Assembly: GCA_019638455.1 (NCBI GenBank)
Contig: JAHBTU010000005.1
Coordinates: 465,054-529,053, forward strand
DNA from: Saprospiraceae bacterium
Lineage (GTDB): Bacteria > Bacteroidota > Bacteroidia > Chitinophagales > Saprospiraceae
Length of the DNA: 64,000 nucleotides
Direction of reading: 5' to 3'
The notes beneath the pieces are model-generated. The model saw only the letters and a program-made list of their open reading frames with translations, was not told where the DNA came from and made no database searches. Below are positions 44,714 through 52,608 of the stretch, piece after piece (within the stretch, counting starts at the first letter, position 1; each line of letters starts with the position of its first letter). Both the position numbers and the translations under genes were made by a program.

Positions 44714-45763
44714 TCACATACCCAGCAGCATGACCTCCTTGGCCTCCACCTCATGCACCTCGCGGCGTATGCGCTCCTCCCAGGGCAGCTCTTCGGAGGG
44801 CTTTTTCTCGAAAAGCACCAGGTAGCCGCGCTTTTCGCCCAACTTGTCCAGGTAGCGGGCTATCTGTTGGAGGCACTCGGCCTTCGACCACCGGTCGTGG
44901 TTGATTTTCAACTCGACGGGGATGACCTGACTTTTCCAGAACACGGCCAAGTCGGTGCGCCCGTTGCCGACGGCCATCTCGCGCTCGATGCGCCCGCCGC
45001 CATTGACGATGCGCTGCGGAAAGGCCATCAGCAGCAGCTGGTGCCCGGCCTCCTTGTACTGGATGCGCTCCAGCCACGATTCGGAGTGCCGGCGGTAAAA
45101 AGCGACAAAGGCATCGAGCAGTTTGTCCATGTCCAGCGAGCCGTCGGGCCGCAGGTACCAGGAAGTTTGGGCGATGTCCTGGTTGATGTTGTCGGCAAAG
45201 CCGCTGTTCAGGATGCGGGTGATGATTTCCCGATAGACGGGGTTGGCAAACTGGATGGGGCTGTCCTGTGTGACGATGCCCAGGTCGCGGCAGTAGCGCA
45301 CGGCATCGTCCCAGGCGTCGAAGGCGGGGGCCTCGCCCGATATGATGGCCATGACCACGCGGCGCACGCGCTCCTCCCGGAGCTTGTCGGCCAGGCTGTC
45401 CAAGTGGGTCTGCCGCTGCTCTATGAGGCGCTCCTTGGCCGTTTCCACCATGTCGGCGGTAATGGGGCGCGAGTAATCGTTCTTGAGCATCTTGGCCACG
45501 ATTTCGTTGGCCAGGGCGTTGGTCAGGCTGGCCGCCGGAGCACTCGTGGAGCCGGACGACGGCCTCCTCGGGGAAGGCCTGCCCCGTGTCGTCGGTGTGC
45601 TGCCGCAACAGGCCGCGCACCTCTTCGAGGCTGAAGGTGGGCAGGAAGAAGGACTCCGCCTTGACGTTGAAGGGCGAGCCTGCGCCGATGGACGGGGTGT
45701 CGGCGTGGGCGCGGAGGCGGTACTCTCGGATGTCGCGCAGGCCCACCAGCGCGACGGACTGGG
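44714..45763 (-). pseudogene. Truncated and frameshifted AAA-like ATPase with PD-(D/E)XK nuclease C-domain
   Basis: The first visible part, SVALVGLRDIREYRLRAHAD ... SPFNVKAESFFLPTFSLEEV ... VVRLHECSGGQP, is in one frame. The rest, LTNALANEIVAKMLKNDYSR to the end, is in another; the shift is near 45530-45545, where about 1 or 4 bases are missing. The C-terminal part has a PD-(D/E)XK-like site (DLAVFWKSQVIPVELKIN). The N-terminal P-loop portion is gone: homology stops at about 45763, where a reverse transcriptase remnant starts on the opposite strand. This is a dead gene of the ATPase/nuclease type often carried in accessory regions. Confidence 0.75.
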
Positions 45764-45767
45764 ACAC

Positions 45768-46531
45768 GACTCCTGCGCCAACCGCAAGGGCAAAGGCGCC
45801 CACCGCGCCATCCAGCGCTACCAGCACTACGCCCGCCGCTACTCCTTCGTGCTCAAGTGCGACATCCGAAAGTTCTTTCCCAGCCTCGACCACGAGGTGC
45901 TCAAGCAGGAACTCCGCTGGCGCTTACACGACCCCGGCACCCTGTGGCTCTGCGACACCATCATCAACGCCTCCAACCCCAAGAAGAGCACGTCGCCTAC
46001 TTCCCCGGCGACGACCTCTTCACCCCCCTCCAGCGCCGCCGAGGCCTGCCCATCGGCAACCTCACCAGCCAGTTCTGGGCCAACGCCTATCTCAACCGTT
46101 TCGACCACTTCGTGAAAGAAACCCTCCGCGTGCCCGGCTACATCCGCTATGTGGACGACTTCGTGCTCTTCGCCGAATCCAAAGCGCAGCTCCGCCTCTG
46201 GAAGGCCGAACGGGAGCGCTACCTCGCTGGCTTGCGCCTCCTGCTCCACCCCGCCAAGACCCGCCGACACCGGCGCTTCATGAAAGGCAAACTCCGAAAA
46301 TACCTCAACGGTGAAATACCCCCCCCCGACCGGCTCGAGGCCGCCATCAACGCTTGGTCGGTCGCCCACTCCCTCCACGAACACCCGCGAAAAAAATGGA
46401 GCGGCAGAACCTTCGCGCGCTCAGGCGCTACCAATACTGCCGCTCCGGACGGCGCGGGCCGCCTTTTTGTCCCGACAGCGTCGGGAACGGGACAACCAGC
46501 TGTTCATCGGTGCCGTCCGGCATTCCTGTGA
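45768..46531 (+). pseudogene. Truncated and frameshifted reverse transcriptase (RT1)
   Basis: It begins abruptly at DSCANRKGKGAHRAIQRYQH with no start codon. CDIRKFFPSLDHEVLKQEL follows. Around 45985 the frame changes to HVAYFPGDDLFTPLQRRRGL, then PIGNLTSQFWANAYLNRFDH and YIRYVDDFVLFAESKAQLR. These are RT motifs, with catalytic YVDD and a DGR-type IGNLTSQ. The fingers region is missing, so it cannot make an active enzyme. It converges on the template repeat from the opposite side to the intact RT. It may be left over from an older DGR or another RT element. Confidence 0.75.
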
Positions 46532-46532
46532 T

Positions 46533-46659
46533 CTAAAGGGCAAGGCGGAAGCCGATGTCGTTGTTGCGGTTCGTCGGCTCCCAGTTGTTGCGGTTGGCGG
46601 CGCGGCAATTCCTGGAGGTGTTGTTCCAGCCGCCGCCACGGTTCACGCGGTTGACGCCC
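46533..46659 (-). repeat. DGR template repeat (TR)
   Basis: These 127 bp align without gaps to the VR at 48353-48479. The TR would encode VNRVNRGGGWNNTSRNC.., with ten AAC codons; nearly all VR differences fall in these codons. It contains 29 adenines by my count, of which 18 differ in VR; no G, C or T differs. It lies 43 bp past the RT stop on the same strand. It is meant to be transcribed and copied, not translated. Confidence 0.93.
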
Positions 46660-46701
46660 TGTGCTGGTTGACCAACTGCCGACAAAGGTAGCAACTGCCC
46701 G

Positions 46702-47700
46702 TCACCAATGCCCCAAGCGCTCCAGGGCATTTTTTCGCAACGCCCGGGCATCGGCGTGCTCGGCGAAGGCGAGGAGCGGACGGGCGTGCCGGGCGCATGC
46801 GGCCTCGTCCCACGACCCGTCGTGGTACCGTTCCGTGATGTAGCGCAGCTTGCGCAAAAAACGCGCCTTGCTCTGCTGCAACAGCCCGACGTGGTGCGGG
46901 AAAACGTGGTACCCAAGAAACGGCAGCCCCGTCGCGCAGCGGTTCAGCACGATGGGCTTCAGTTGGCAGCGCAGACGCTCGCCGAGGTACTGCTCGATGG
47001 CTTGCAGCGCGTCCTTCAGCGCCGCCTTGTCGCGGTGCCACAGCACCATGTCGTCCATGTAGCGCACATAAGCCTTGATGCGCAGACGCTCCTTGACGAA
47101 ATGGTCCAGTTCCGACAGGTAGTGGTTGGCGAAATACTGGCTGCTCAGGTTGCCGATGGGCACGCCCCGGTCGGGCTGCGCGGCATAGCTGTCCACTATG
47201 GCCGCGAAGATCAGCAGGAGCCGCTCTTCCTTGAACAGGCGGTTCAGTTGACGCTTCATCACGTCGTGGTGCAGGCTGTCGAAAAATTTGCGCACGTCCA
47301 GTTTCAAAAACCAGGTATGTTTGTTCGTGTGCGCCTTGGCCCGCTCGAGCGCCGCATAGGTGCCCTTGCCTTTCCGACTGGCGTAACTGTCGAATATCTG
47401 CGCCCGCTCGAAGTAGTCGTGGCACACGTTCATCAGCGCATGGTGCAGCACCTGCTCGCGGAAGGCGCTGGCGCATATCTGCCGCTCCTTCGGCTCGTAC
47501 ACCTTGAAGTAGCGGTAGTCGCCCACTTCCACCGCGCCGCTCAGGATTTGCTCGCGAAGCAGCAGCAGGTTCCGGTCGAGATGGCGCTGGTACTCGAGCA
47601 CCGCCGAGGCGTACCGCTTGCCCTTGGCCGCCTTCCACGAGGCCAGGCGCAGGTTGTCGGGGTCGGCGATGAGCGGGATCAGGTTATTCGCCCGGCGCAT
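46702..47700 (-). CDS. DGR reverse transcriptase
   Basis: The protein has 332 residues. RT motifs in order: VYEPKERQICASAFREQVLH, IFDSYASRKGKGTYAALERA, FLKLDVRKFFDSLHHDVMKR, PIGNLSSQYFANHYLSELDH (the IGxxxSQ form typical of DGR RTs) and the catalytic YMDD at 214-217 (VRYMDDMVLWHRDK). LPFLGYHVFPHH and the basic thumb follow. There is no maturase X, HNH or integrase domain, which argues against a group II intron. The start overlaps the HRDC gene by 17 nt and the TR lies just past the stop. The enzyme makes adenine-mutagenised cDNA of TR that replaces VR. Confidence 0.93.
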   Translation of the reverse strand: MRRANNLIPLIADPDNLRLASWKAAKGKRYASAVLEYQRHLDRNLLLLREQILSGAVEVGDYRYFKVYEPKERQICASAFREQVLHHALMNVCHDYFERAQIFDSYASRKGKGTYAALERAKAHTNKHTWFLKLDVRKFFDSLHHDVMKRQLNRLFKEERLLLIFAAIVDSYAAQPDRGVPIGNLSSQYFANHYLSELDHFVKERLRIKAYVRYMDDMVLWHRDKAALKDALQAIEQYLGERLRCQLKPIVLNRCATGLPFLGYHVFPHHVGLLQQSKARFLRKLRYITERYHDGSWDEAACARHARPLLAFAEHADARALRKNALERLGHW

Positions 47701-48139
47701 TGGTGGCAGTGGTGTTGGCGTTGACGAAATGCTTGCCGTACTTCTCCACTTTTTTGTCGCCGATGCCCTTGATCGCCTTCATGCCAGCCTCGGTGATGGC
47801 CTCCAATTTGGCCATCTCGGCCAGTTCGGCATCGGTGAACACGATGTACGGGGACACGCCCTCCTCGGCGGCCAGTTTGTTGCGCAGGTCGCGCAGGCCC
47901 CGGAACCGCTGGAAGGACGCATCGTCCAGCACCGTGCGGTAGTCTATCTTTTCCTTGGCCGCCCCCGGCGCCACGCCGCCCTCCACATAGCGGATGCAGA
48001 AGCTCCACACAGACCCCTGCTGCTCCTGCACCAGGCGCTGCTCCACCTGGATGATCTTGTGCGTCCGCAGAAAGGTGTTCAGTATTTCCTCCATGGCCTC
48101 GCTGCCCGACACCGGGATGCCGATTACTTTGACTTGCAT
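47684..48139 (-). CDS. HRDC-domain DGR accessory protein
   Basis: The protein has 151 residues. The N-terminal ~70 residues (VKVIGIPVSGSEAMEEILNT, QQGSVWSFCIRYVEGG) are not a family I recognise. Residues ~75-140 form an HRDC domain (FQRFRGLRDLRNKLAAEEGV, SPYIVFTDAELAEMAKLEAI, MKAIKGIGDKKVEKYGKHFV), a nucleic-acid-binding helical fold found in RecQ and RNase D. HRDC genes are a known alternative to Avd as DGR accessory genes. Overlap with the RT gene by 17 nt indicates coupled translation. Its likely role is to assist cDNA priming or RNA binding. Confidence 0.88.
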   Translation of the reverse strand: MQVKVIGIPVSGSEAMEEILNTFLRTHKIIQVEQRLVQEQQGSVWSFCIRYVEGGVAPGAAKEKIDYRTVLDDASFQRFRGLRDLRNKLAAEEGVSPYIVFTDAELAEMAKLEAITEAGMKAIKGIGDKKVEKYGKHFVNANTTATNAPGE

Positions 48140-48173
48140 TGTTTTACATTTTTTGTTTTAAAAACCCGATTTT

Positions 48174-48202
48174 CAAAAAAATTTTTTGGGGCTGCGCCCC
48201 AA
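48174..48202 (-). terminator. Terminator-like hairpin between the DGR target and HRDC genes
   Basis: On the minus strand TTGGGGC-GCA-GCCCCAA is followed by a run of A and then seven T. It could end or attenuate the transcript of the target gene before the HRDC-RT-TR cassette. The hairpin is short, so confidence is moderate. The rest of the 48140-48352 spacer is GC-rich and holds no gene. Confidence 0.45.
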
Positions 48203-48352
48203 GCCCCACTTTGTTTTCACCACTTCTTTCTCCGCCGCACTGCCGCCTCCACTTCGCGGGCGGGGGGGCGTCCCTCCCCCCGCCGCGCTCGTTCCGGGGC
48301 AGCACGGCATCCCCCCATAGATCACAGGAATGCCGGAGCGGCCACCTCCAAA

Positions 48353-48479
48353 CTAAAGGGCAAGGCGGAAGCCGACGCCGGTGTCGCGGAACGTCGGCTC
48401 CCAGGCGTCGCGGGCGGCGGCGCGGCAATTCCCGGAGGTGCGGCCCCAGCCGCCGCCACGGTACACGCGGTAGACGCCC
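48353..48479 (-). repeat. DGR variable repeat (VR) at the 3' end of the target gene
   Basis: These 127 bp code for the last residues of the target (VYRVYRGGGWGRTSGNC ... VGFRLAL, stop). They match the TR except at 18 positions, all adenines in TR. Ten TR asparagine codons have become Tyr, Tyr, Gly, Arg, Ala, Asp, Ala, Phe, Asp and Thr. In addition AGG became GGG, GAC became GGC and ATC became GTC. The unchanged GGGW, CRAA, WEPT and GFRLAL positions hold the fold. Confidence 0.93.
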
Positions 48480-51400
48480 CTCGGGCCGTCCACCCACGCG
48501 CGGCCGTCCGTCGGCGCACCGGAAAAACTGCCGTGCCAGTCGTCCTCCACCCATTCCCACACGTTGCCGCTCATGTCGTACAGCCCCAGTTCGTTCGGTT
48601 TTTTCGTGCCTACGGGGCGCGTGGTTTTTTGGGCGCCGAAGGTATTGCCTTTTTTTGCATTCTCGGCGTACCAGCCCACCTCGTCGAGGTTGTTGCTGCC
48701 GCCGTACAGGTAGCCCCGGCTCTTCGCCCCGCCCCGGGCGGCGTACTCCCACTCGGCTTCCGAGGGCAGGCGGTAGGTCTTGCCCGTGAGGGCGTTCAGT
48801 TTTTTCAGGAACTCCTGGATGTCGTTCCAACTCACGCGCTCCACGGGGCACTCGTCGCAGCCCGTGTTGTACAGTTCGGGCGGGTCGCTGCCCATCACGG
48901 CGCGCCACTGGGCCTGGGTCACTTCGAAGCGCCCGATGGCGAAGTCGGCTACCCGCACCTGCCGGGGCGGTTTTTCGTCGTCGTAGCATTGGCCGTCGCG
49001 TTTTTCGTCCTGGCAGCCCATGGTGAAGGTGCCGCCGGCCACGGCCACCATGTCGGCTTCGAGTTTTCGGATGGGGTCGGGCAGGGGCAGGGCGGTCTGC
49101 TCGCCGGGCCGGGCGGGGCCGGGTTCGGTTTGGCCGGTGGTGGGCTGGTCTTTGCCCGGCTGCGGGTCGGTAACGGCGGGTTCAGTAGTGGCAGCGGGCG
49201 GTATTTTCACCAAGGGCAGCGCGGGCAGGCTGTCGGCGCCTTCTACTATGAAGGTGCGGGTCTGGGTCTCGTAGCCGGCGGCGCTGAAGCGCAGGCCGAC
49301 CTGCGGGCTTTGGTAGCTGGCGGGCAGGCGCAGGGTGTAGTGCCCGTCGGCGGTGGTGCGCAGGTCGGCGCCGGGGCCTTGCACGCGCACGCCGGGCAGG
49401 GGGGCGCCGGTGGCGCTGTCGAGTACGCGGCCGGGTATGGCGGGGCGTATGGCGATGCGCACGGTGGTGTCGGGCGCGGCGCACCAGGCGGCGGCGCGGC
49501 TGATCCAGGGAAGCCCCGGTCCCTCCCCCCGGGGGAGGGGCGCCGTAGCGGCCGCGCGCGCGAACCACGCGCAGGCGCGGCGGCGGTATTCGGAGGTGTC
49601 GCTTTGATAGCCCGACTGGGTCTGGCGCAGGCTGTCGGCGGCTCGGTAGTCGGGCAGAGCCGCGTTGTAGGCCGAATTGGACACGTTGTGGTGCGCTTGG
49701 GTGTCGAGGGTTATGTTTTGCGCGAGGAGTTGGTTGAGCAGGCTGTCGAAGCGGGCGATGTCGGTTTCGGCGGCGGCCTGGCGCAGCAGGTATTCATGGA
49801 GGAGGGCGCGCTCGGCATCGGTGGCGGCGCACACGCGGAGGGTTTCGCCGGTGGTGTCGAGCAGGCGCACTTCGGCTTGTTGGCCGGCACATTCGGGGGC
49901 GTGGGGGCGCCACAGGCCATACAGGCCGAGGGCCAAGGCGGCCAGCAGGGCGGCGGCGCGCAGGCCGTCCTTCCAGGCGTCGCGCAGGCCGAGGGCGGGC
50001 AGGCGGCCCTTGAAGAGGCGTTTTTTCCAGCTGTCGGGCAGCAGTTGGTCGAGGGGGCCGGGGCTGCCGCGCAGTTCGCGCACGGTGATGAAGTCGGGCG
50101 TGCCGTGCTGGTCCATCCAGCGGGCTATTTGCGCTTCGAGGGCTTTTTTGGCCTCGGGGTCGGTGGCGGTGAGCCACTGATTGAAGGCAAGGTGCAGGGC
50201 GTGGTCGTCCCAGGCGGCGCTGTCGGGGGGCGGGCCGTGCTGTTCGAGCAAGGCGTGCAGGGCCTCGCGCAGGCGCGGTTCGAGGCCGGGTCGGGTTTGG
50301 CGCAGCCAGTCTATGAGGGCGGCGCGGGCGGGGTCGGGCATTTCGCCGGAGGCGAACCAGGGCAGGCGCAGCAGCTCGGCCAATCGGGCGAAGCCGAGCA
50401 GGGGTCGGCCGGTCTCCTGTTCGAGCCAGGCGCCGAGCCAGCAGGTGAGGTCGTAGTGGAGCTCGGGCCAGAGGGCGCAGGCGGCCAGCCAGGTGCGGGT
50501 GTCGGGGTCGGGCAGTTGGGTTTCGAGGGCGTGCAGCAGATCGTCGGTGTCGGTCAGGACGATGGGGTCGGGCATGGCGAGCGGGGCCATGCGGGCGGGG
50601 TCGGGCAGGCGGCCTTCGGCCTCGTCGCTCTCGAACAGTTCCACCACGGCGCGCAGGCCGGCCACGGTGGCGGGGGCGAACCGGAATCGGGCGCCGAGGG
50701 CGCGTTCGCGGCGGCCCCAGTCGGCGGCGGGCAGGGTGCTGAGCAGGGCGCGGTCTTTCCAGCGGGCGAGTTGCTCCGTCCAGGCGGCCAAGCGGCCGGT
50801 GGCGCTGCTGAACCAGCGGCGGCCGTCGCCGATGACGAGCAGGCGGTGGTGGGGGTATCGGAACAGCAGTTCGTCGAGGCCGAGGCCCTCGGGGTGTTCG
50901 TCGTTGTGGCACAGGCGGGCGTCTCCGTCGAAGAAGAAGCGCACGGCCAGCACCTCGTTTTGCAGCAGCAGACGGTAGAGGTCGTCGTAGAACCGGGCGC
51001 GGTGGTCGCGCGGGTCGGTGCGGTCCACTAACAGGAGGTACTCGGGCGGGCGGGTCTGGCGGCGGAACACGAATCGGGCCATGCCGCCGCGTCGGATGGT
51101 AGCGCGCACGGTGGCGGGCAGGTCGAGCAGCAGGTGCTCGTCGGCGGCGCGGCGGCGCAGGGCGTTGAGGGCCGGGGCGAAGGCATCGCCGGGTTCGGGC
51201 AGGGCCAGGTCGGGGATTCGGATGGGCCACACATAGGGCGGGCGGGCATCCTTGTCGCGCCGGGCCACGAGTTTTTGGCGCTTGCGGGCGCGGGCCAGCG
51301 CCCAGGCCCACAGCGCGGCGGCCGCGGCGGCCAGCACGAGCAGCCGGATGAGCCAGGCCCAGCGCGCGAGGGTGCGGGCCACGGGGTCGGCCTGCTCGAA

Positions 51401-52180
51401 CTGCATGGCCCGGAGGAGCGAGTCGTGCTCGAAGGGCGGGGGCTGGGGCACGAAGAGGTACTGGATTTCCGGCTTGGCCGGGCGGGTCGCCACCGGCCGG
51501 GCCACCTCCATGACGGCCTCTACGCCGAGGCTGCGCCCGTCGGCTAAGGTGAGCCGGTAGCGGACGGTGTCGCGCCCGGCGGTGTCGGGCAGGGCGGCGT
51601 AGCGCAGGCAGCCGGCGGTGTCGAGGGTGGCCGTGCCGAGGCGCAGGGTACGGGTATAGCCGGTGCGGCCCCAAGTGGTGGCTGGGTCGCCGAAGGCCGC
51701 CGACCGCACGTCGCCCAAGCGGGCGAGCAGGGCGCTGTCGGGGCAGAGCGCAGCCTGCCCGCCGGCCTCCACCATGCGGTAGAGCGGGATTTGGTCGGGC
51801 AGGGGATCGGGCGCGGGCGTTTTTTTCTGAAAAAACAAAAACCACACGAGCAGGGCCATCGTGGCGGCTGCGGCGGCGGCGAGCAGCAGGGGAGCGTGTT
51901 TTTTCCAAAACGGCGGCGGGGGTGGGGGCGGCGGTGTCGGGCCGTCGGCGTGCAGGGCGGCGGTTTCGGCGGCGGCGCGTTCGAAGAGTTCGCGGAAGCG
52001 GGCCTGTTCTTTGTCGTTTTTGGCGGCTATGGGGGCGAGGGCGTCGCGCAGTTGGTCGGGGGGGAGGTCGTCGGGCAGGATTTGGAGCAGGCGCTGCCAG
52101 CGCAAATGCTCGTCGGGGGCGAAGCGGCGGACTTCGTCTTCCCAAAGGGCAAGGATGGCGGCGGCGAGGGTGTGTTTCAT
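48353..52180 (-). CDS. DGR target: membrane protein with vWA-like region and variable FGE/C-type-lectin C-domain
   Basis: From the ATG at 52178-52180, the protein has 1275 residues. Transmembrane helices lie at about 96-117, 270-295 and 770-790. Between helices two and three, EYLLLVDRTDPRDHRARFYD and HHRLLVIGDGRRWF look like a vWA-type or SAV_2336-type fold. A carboxypeptidase-like domain (PGRVLDSATGAPLPGVRV) follows helix three. The last ~230 residues are a formylglycine-generating-enzyme/sulfatase-modifying domain (MVAVAGGTFTMGCQDE, LPSEAEWEYAARGG, MSGNVWEWVEDDW) ending in the VR. In DGRs this fold displays diversified residues for ligand binding. It is the fourth gene of the minus-strand set with the MoxR ATPase. 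GTG 52198 is an alternative start. Confidence 0.9.
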   Translation of the reverse strand: MKHTLAAAILALWEDEVRRFAPDEHLRWQRLLQILPDDLPPDQLRDALAPIAAKNDKEQARFRELFERAAAETAALHADGPTPPPPPPPPFWKKHAPLLLAAAAAATMALLVWFLFFQKKTPAPDPLPDQIPLYRMVEAGGQAALCPDSALLARLGDVRSAAFGDPATTWGRTGYTRTLRLGTATLDTAGCLRYAALPDTAGRDTVRYRLTLADGRSLGVEAVMEVARPVATRPAKPEIQYLFVPQPPPFEHDSLLRAMQFEQADPVARTLARWAWLIRLLVLAAAAAALWAWALARARKRQKLVARRDKDARPPYVWPIRIPDLALPEPGDAFAPALNALRRRAADEHLLLDLPATVRATIRRGGMARFVFRRQTRPPEYLLLVDRTDPRDHRARFYDDLYRLLLQNEVLAVRFFFDGDARLCHNDEHPEGLGLDELLFRYPHHRLLVIGDGRRWFSSATGRLAAWTEQLARWKDRALLSTLPAADWGRRERALGARFRFAPATVAGLRAVVELFESDEAEGRLPDPARMAPLAMPDPIVLTDTDDLLHALETQLPDPDTRTWLAACALWPELHYDLTCWLGAWLEQETGRPLLGFARLAELLRLPWFASGEMPDPARAALIDWLRQTRPGLEPRLREALHALLEQHGPPPDSAAWDDHALHLAFNQWLTATDPEAKKALEAQIARWMDQHGTPDFITVRELRGSPGPLDQLLPDSWKKRLFKGRLPALGLRDAWKDGLRAAALLAALALGLYGLWRPHAPECAGQQAEVRLLDTTGETLRVCAATDAERALLHEYLLRQAAAETDIARFDSLLNQLLAQNITLDTQAHHNVSNSAYNAALPDYRAADSLRQTQSGYQSDTSEYRRRACAWFARAAATAPLPRGEGPGLPWISRAAAWCAAPDTTVRIAIRPAIPGRVLDSATGAPLPGVRVQGPGADLRTTADGHYTLRLPASYQSPQVGLRFSAAGYETQTRTFIVEGADSLPALPLVKIPPAATTEPAVTDPQPGKDQPTTGQTEPGPARPGEQTALPLPDPIRKLEADMVAVAGGTFTMGCQDEKRDGQCYDDEKPPRQVRVADFAIGRFEVTQAQWRAVMGSDPPELYNTGCDECPVERVSWNDIQEFLKKLNALTGKTYRLPSEAEWEYAARGGAKSRGYLYGGSNNLDEVGWYAENAKKGNTFGAQKTTRPVGTKKPNELGLYDMSGNVWEWVEDDWHGSFSGAPTDGRAWVDGPRGVYRVYRGGGWGRTSGNCRAAARDAWEPTFRDTGVGFRLAL

Positions 52181-52297
52181 GTGTTCATTTTGCCCCACGA
52201 ATGAATTCGTGGGTTGATAAATGCGGCTCTATGGACTGGCCTTCGGCGGGCATGGTGTGAAAGCCAGGGGTAAAAACGCCAAAGATGACGAGCGGAG

Positions 52298-52328
52298 GTA
52301 ATTTTCCAGACACTGTCTGGAAAATTAC
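52298..52328. promoter_or_regulatory. Perfect 31-bp palindrome upstream of the DGR target gene
   Basis: GTAATTTTCCAGACA, a single C, and its exact complement TGTCTGGAAAATTAC. It lies 118 bp before the target ATG, in an AT-richer spacer. It could be an operator for a dimeric regulator or the end of a mobile element; it does not have a T-run typical of a terminator in the minus direction. Confidence 0.6.
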
Positions 52329-52440
52329 GGGACACGGATTTGTCAAGTTTACTGGCACCGGCAAGAAAGCGTAAAAATTTAAGCAATTGATGATCAAGCG
52401 AATATTTAGATAGTTTTTCAAATTTTGGTGCGCAGGGGTT

Positions 52441-52608
52441 GTGCCAAAAGTCCCGTAGGGACTGCATCTGTGTAGATGATGCCGGAGGATGGTTTGCACC
52501 GTTCCGTAGGAACGGTATCTTGGCGAGCGAGATGCCGTTCCTGCGGAACGGTGATAAAATTTTATTCGCAAGCCTACACAGATGCAGTCCCTACGGGACT
52601 TTTGGCAC
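52441..52608. repeat. 168-bp element bounded by perfect 35-bp inverted repeats
   Basis: The arms 52441-52475 and 52574-52608 are exact complements (starting GTGCCAAAAGTCCCGTAGGG). Between them are smaller hairpins built on CCGTTCCGTAGGAACGG and CCGTTCCTGCGGAACGG. The right arm overlaps the end of the MoxR gene and supplies its last codons and stop. The remaining spacer to the target gene holds the palindrome at 52298-52328 and no gene. Confidence 0.88.

Noticed and set aside
46533..46916. Short protein ending in the TR-encoded VNRVNRGGGWNN peptide
   Set aside because: Its upstream part is the RT gene in the wrong frame. The TR looks like protein only because it is the template of the target's C-terminus.
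46702..47700. Group II intron or retron reverse transcriptase
   Set aside because: There is no maturase X/HNH domain, no visible intron domain V/VI, and no msr/msd-like structure. The IGNLSSQ motif and the adjacent TR/VR pair fit a DGR.
47618..51031. Plus-strand frame of 1137 codons
   Set aside because: It runs antisense across the RT, HRDC and target genes, has extreme Gly/Ala/Val composition, and is an artefact of high GC with few stops. The minus-strand genes have recognisable domains.
49794..52145. Minus-strand frame of 783 codons overlapping the DGR target in another frame
   Set aside because: It is Arg/Pro-rich without any recognisable motif; the real frame carries the vWA-like, CRD and FGE domains and ends in the VR.
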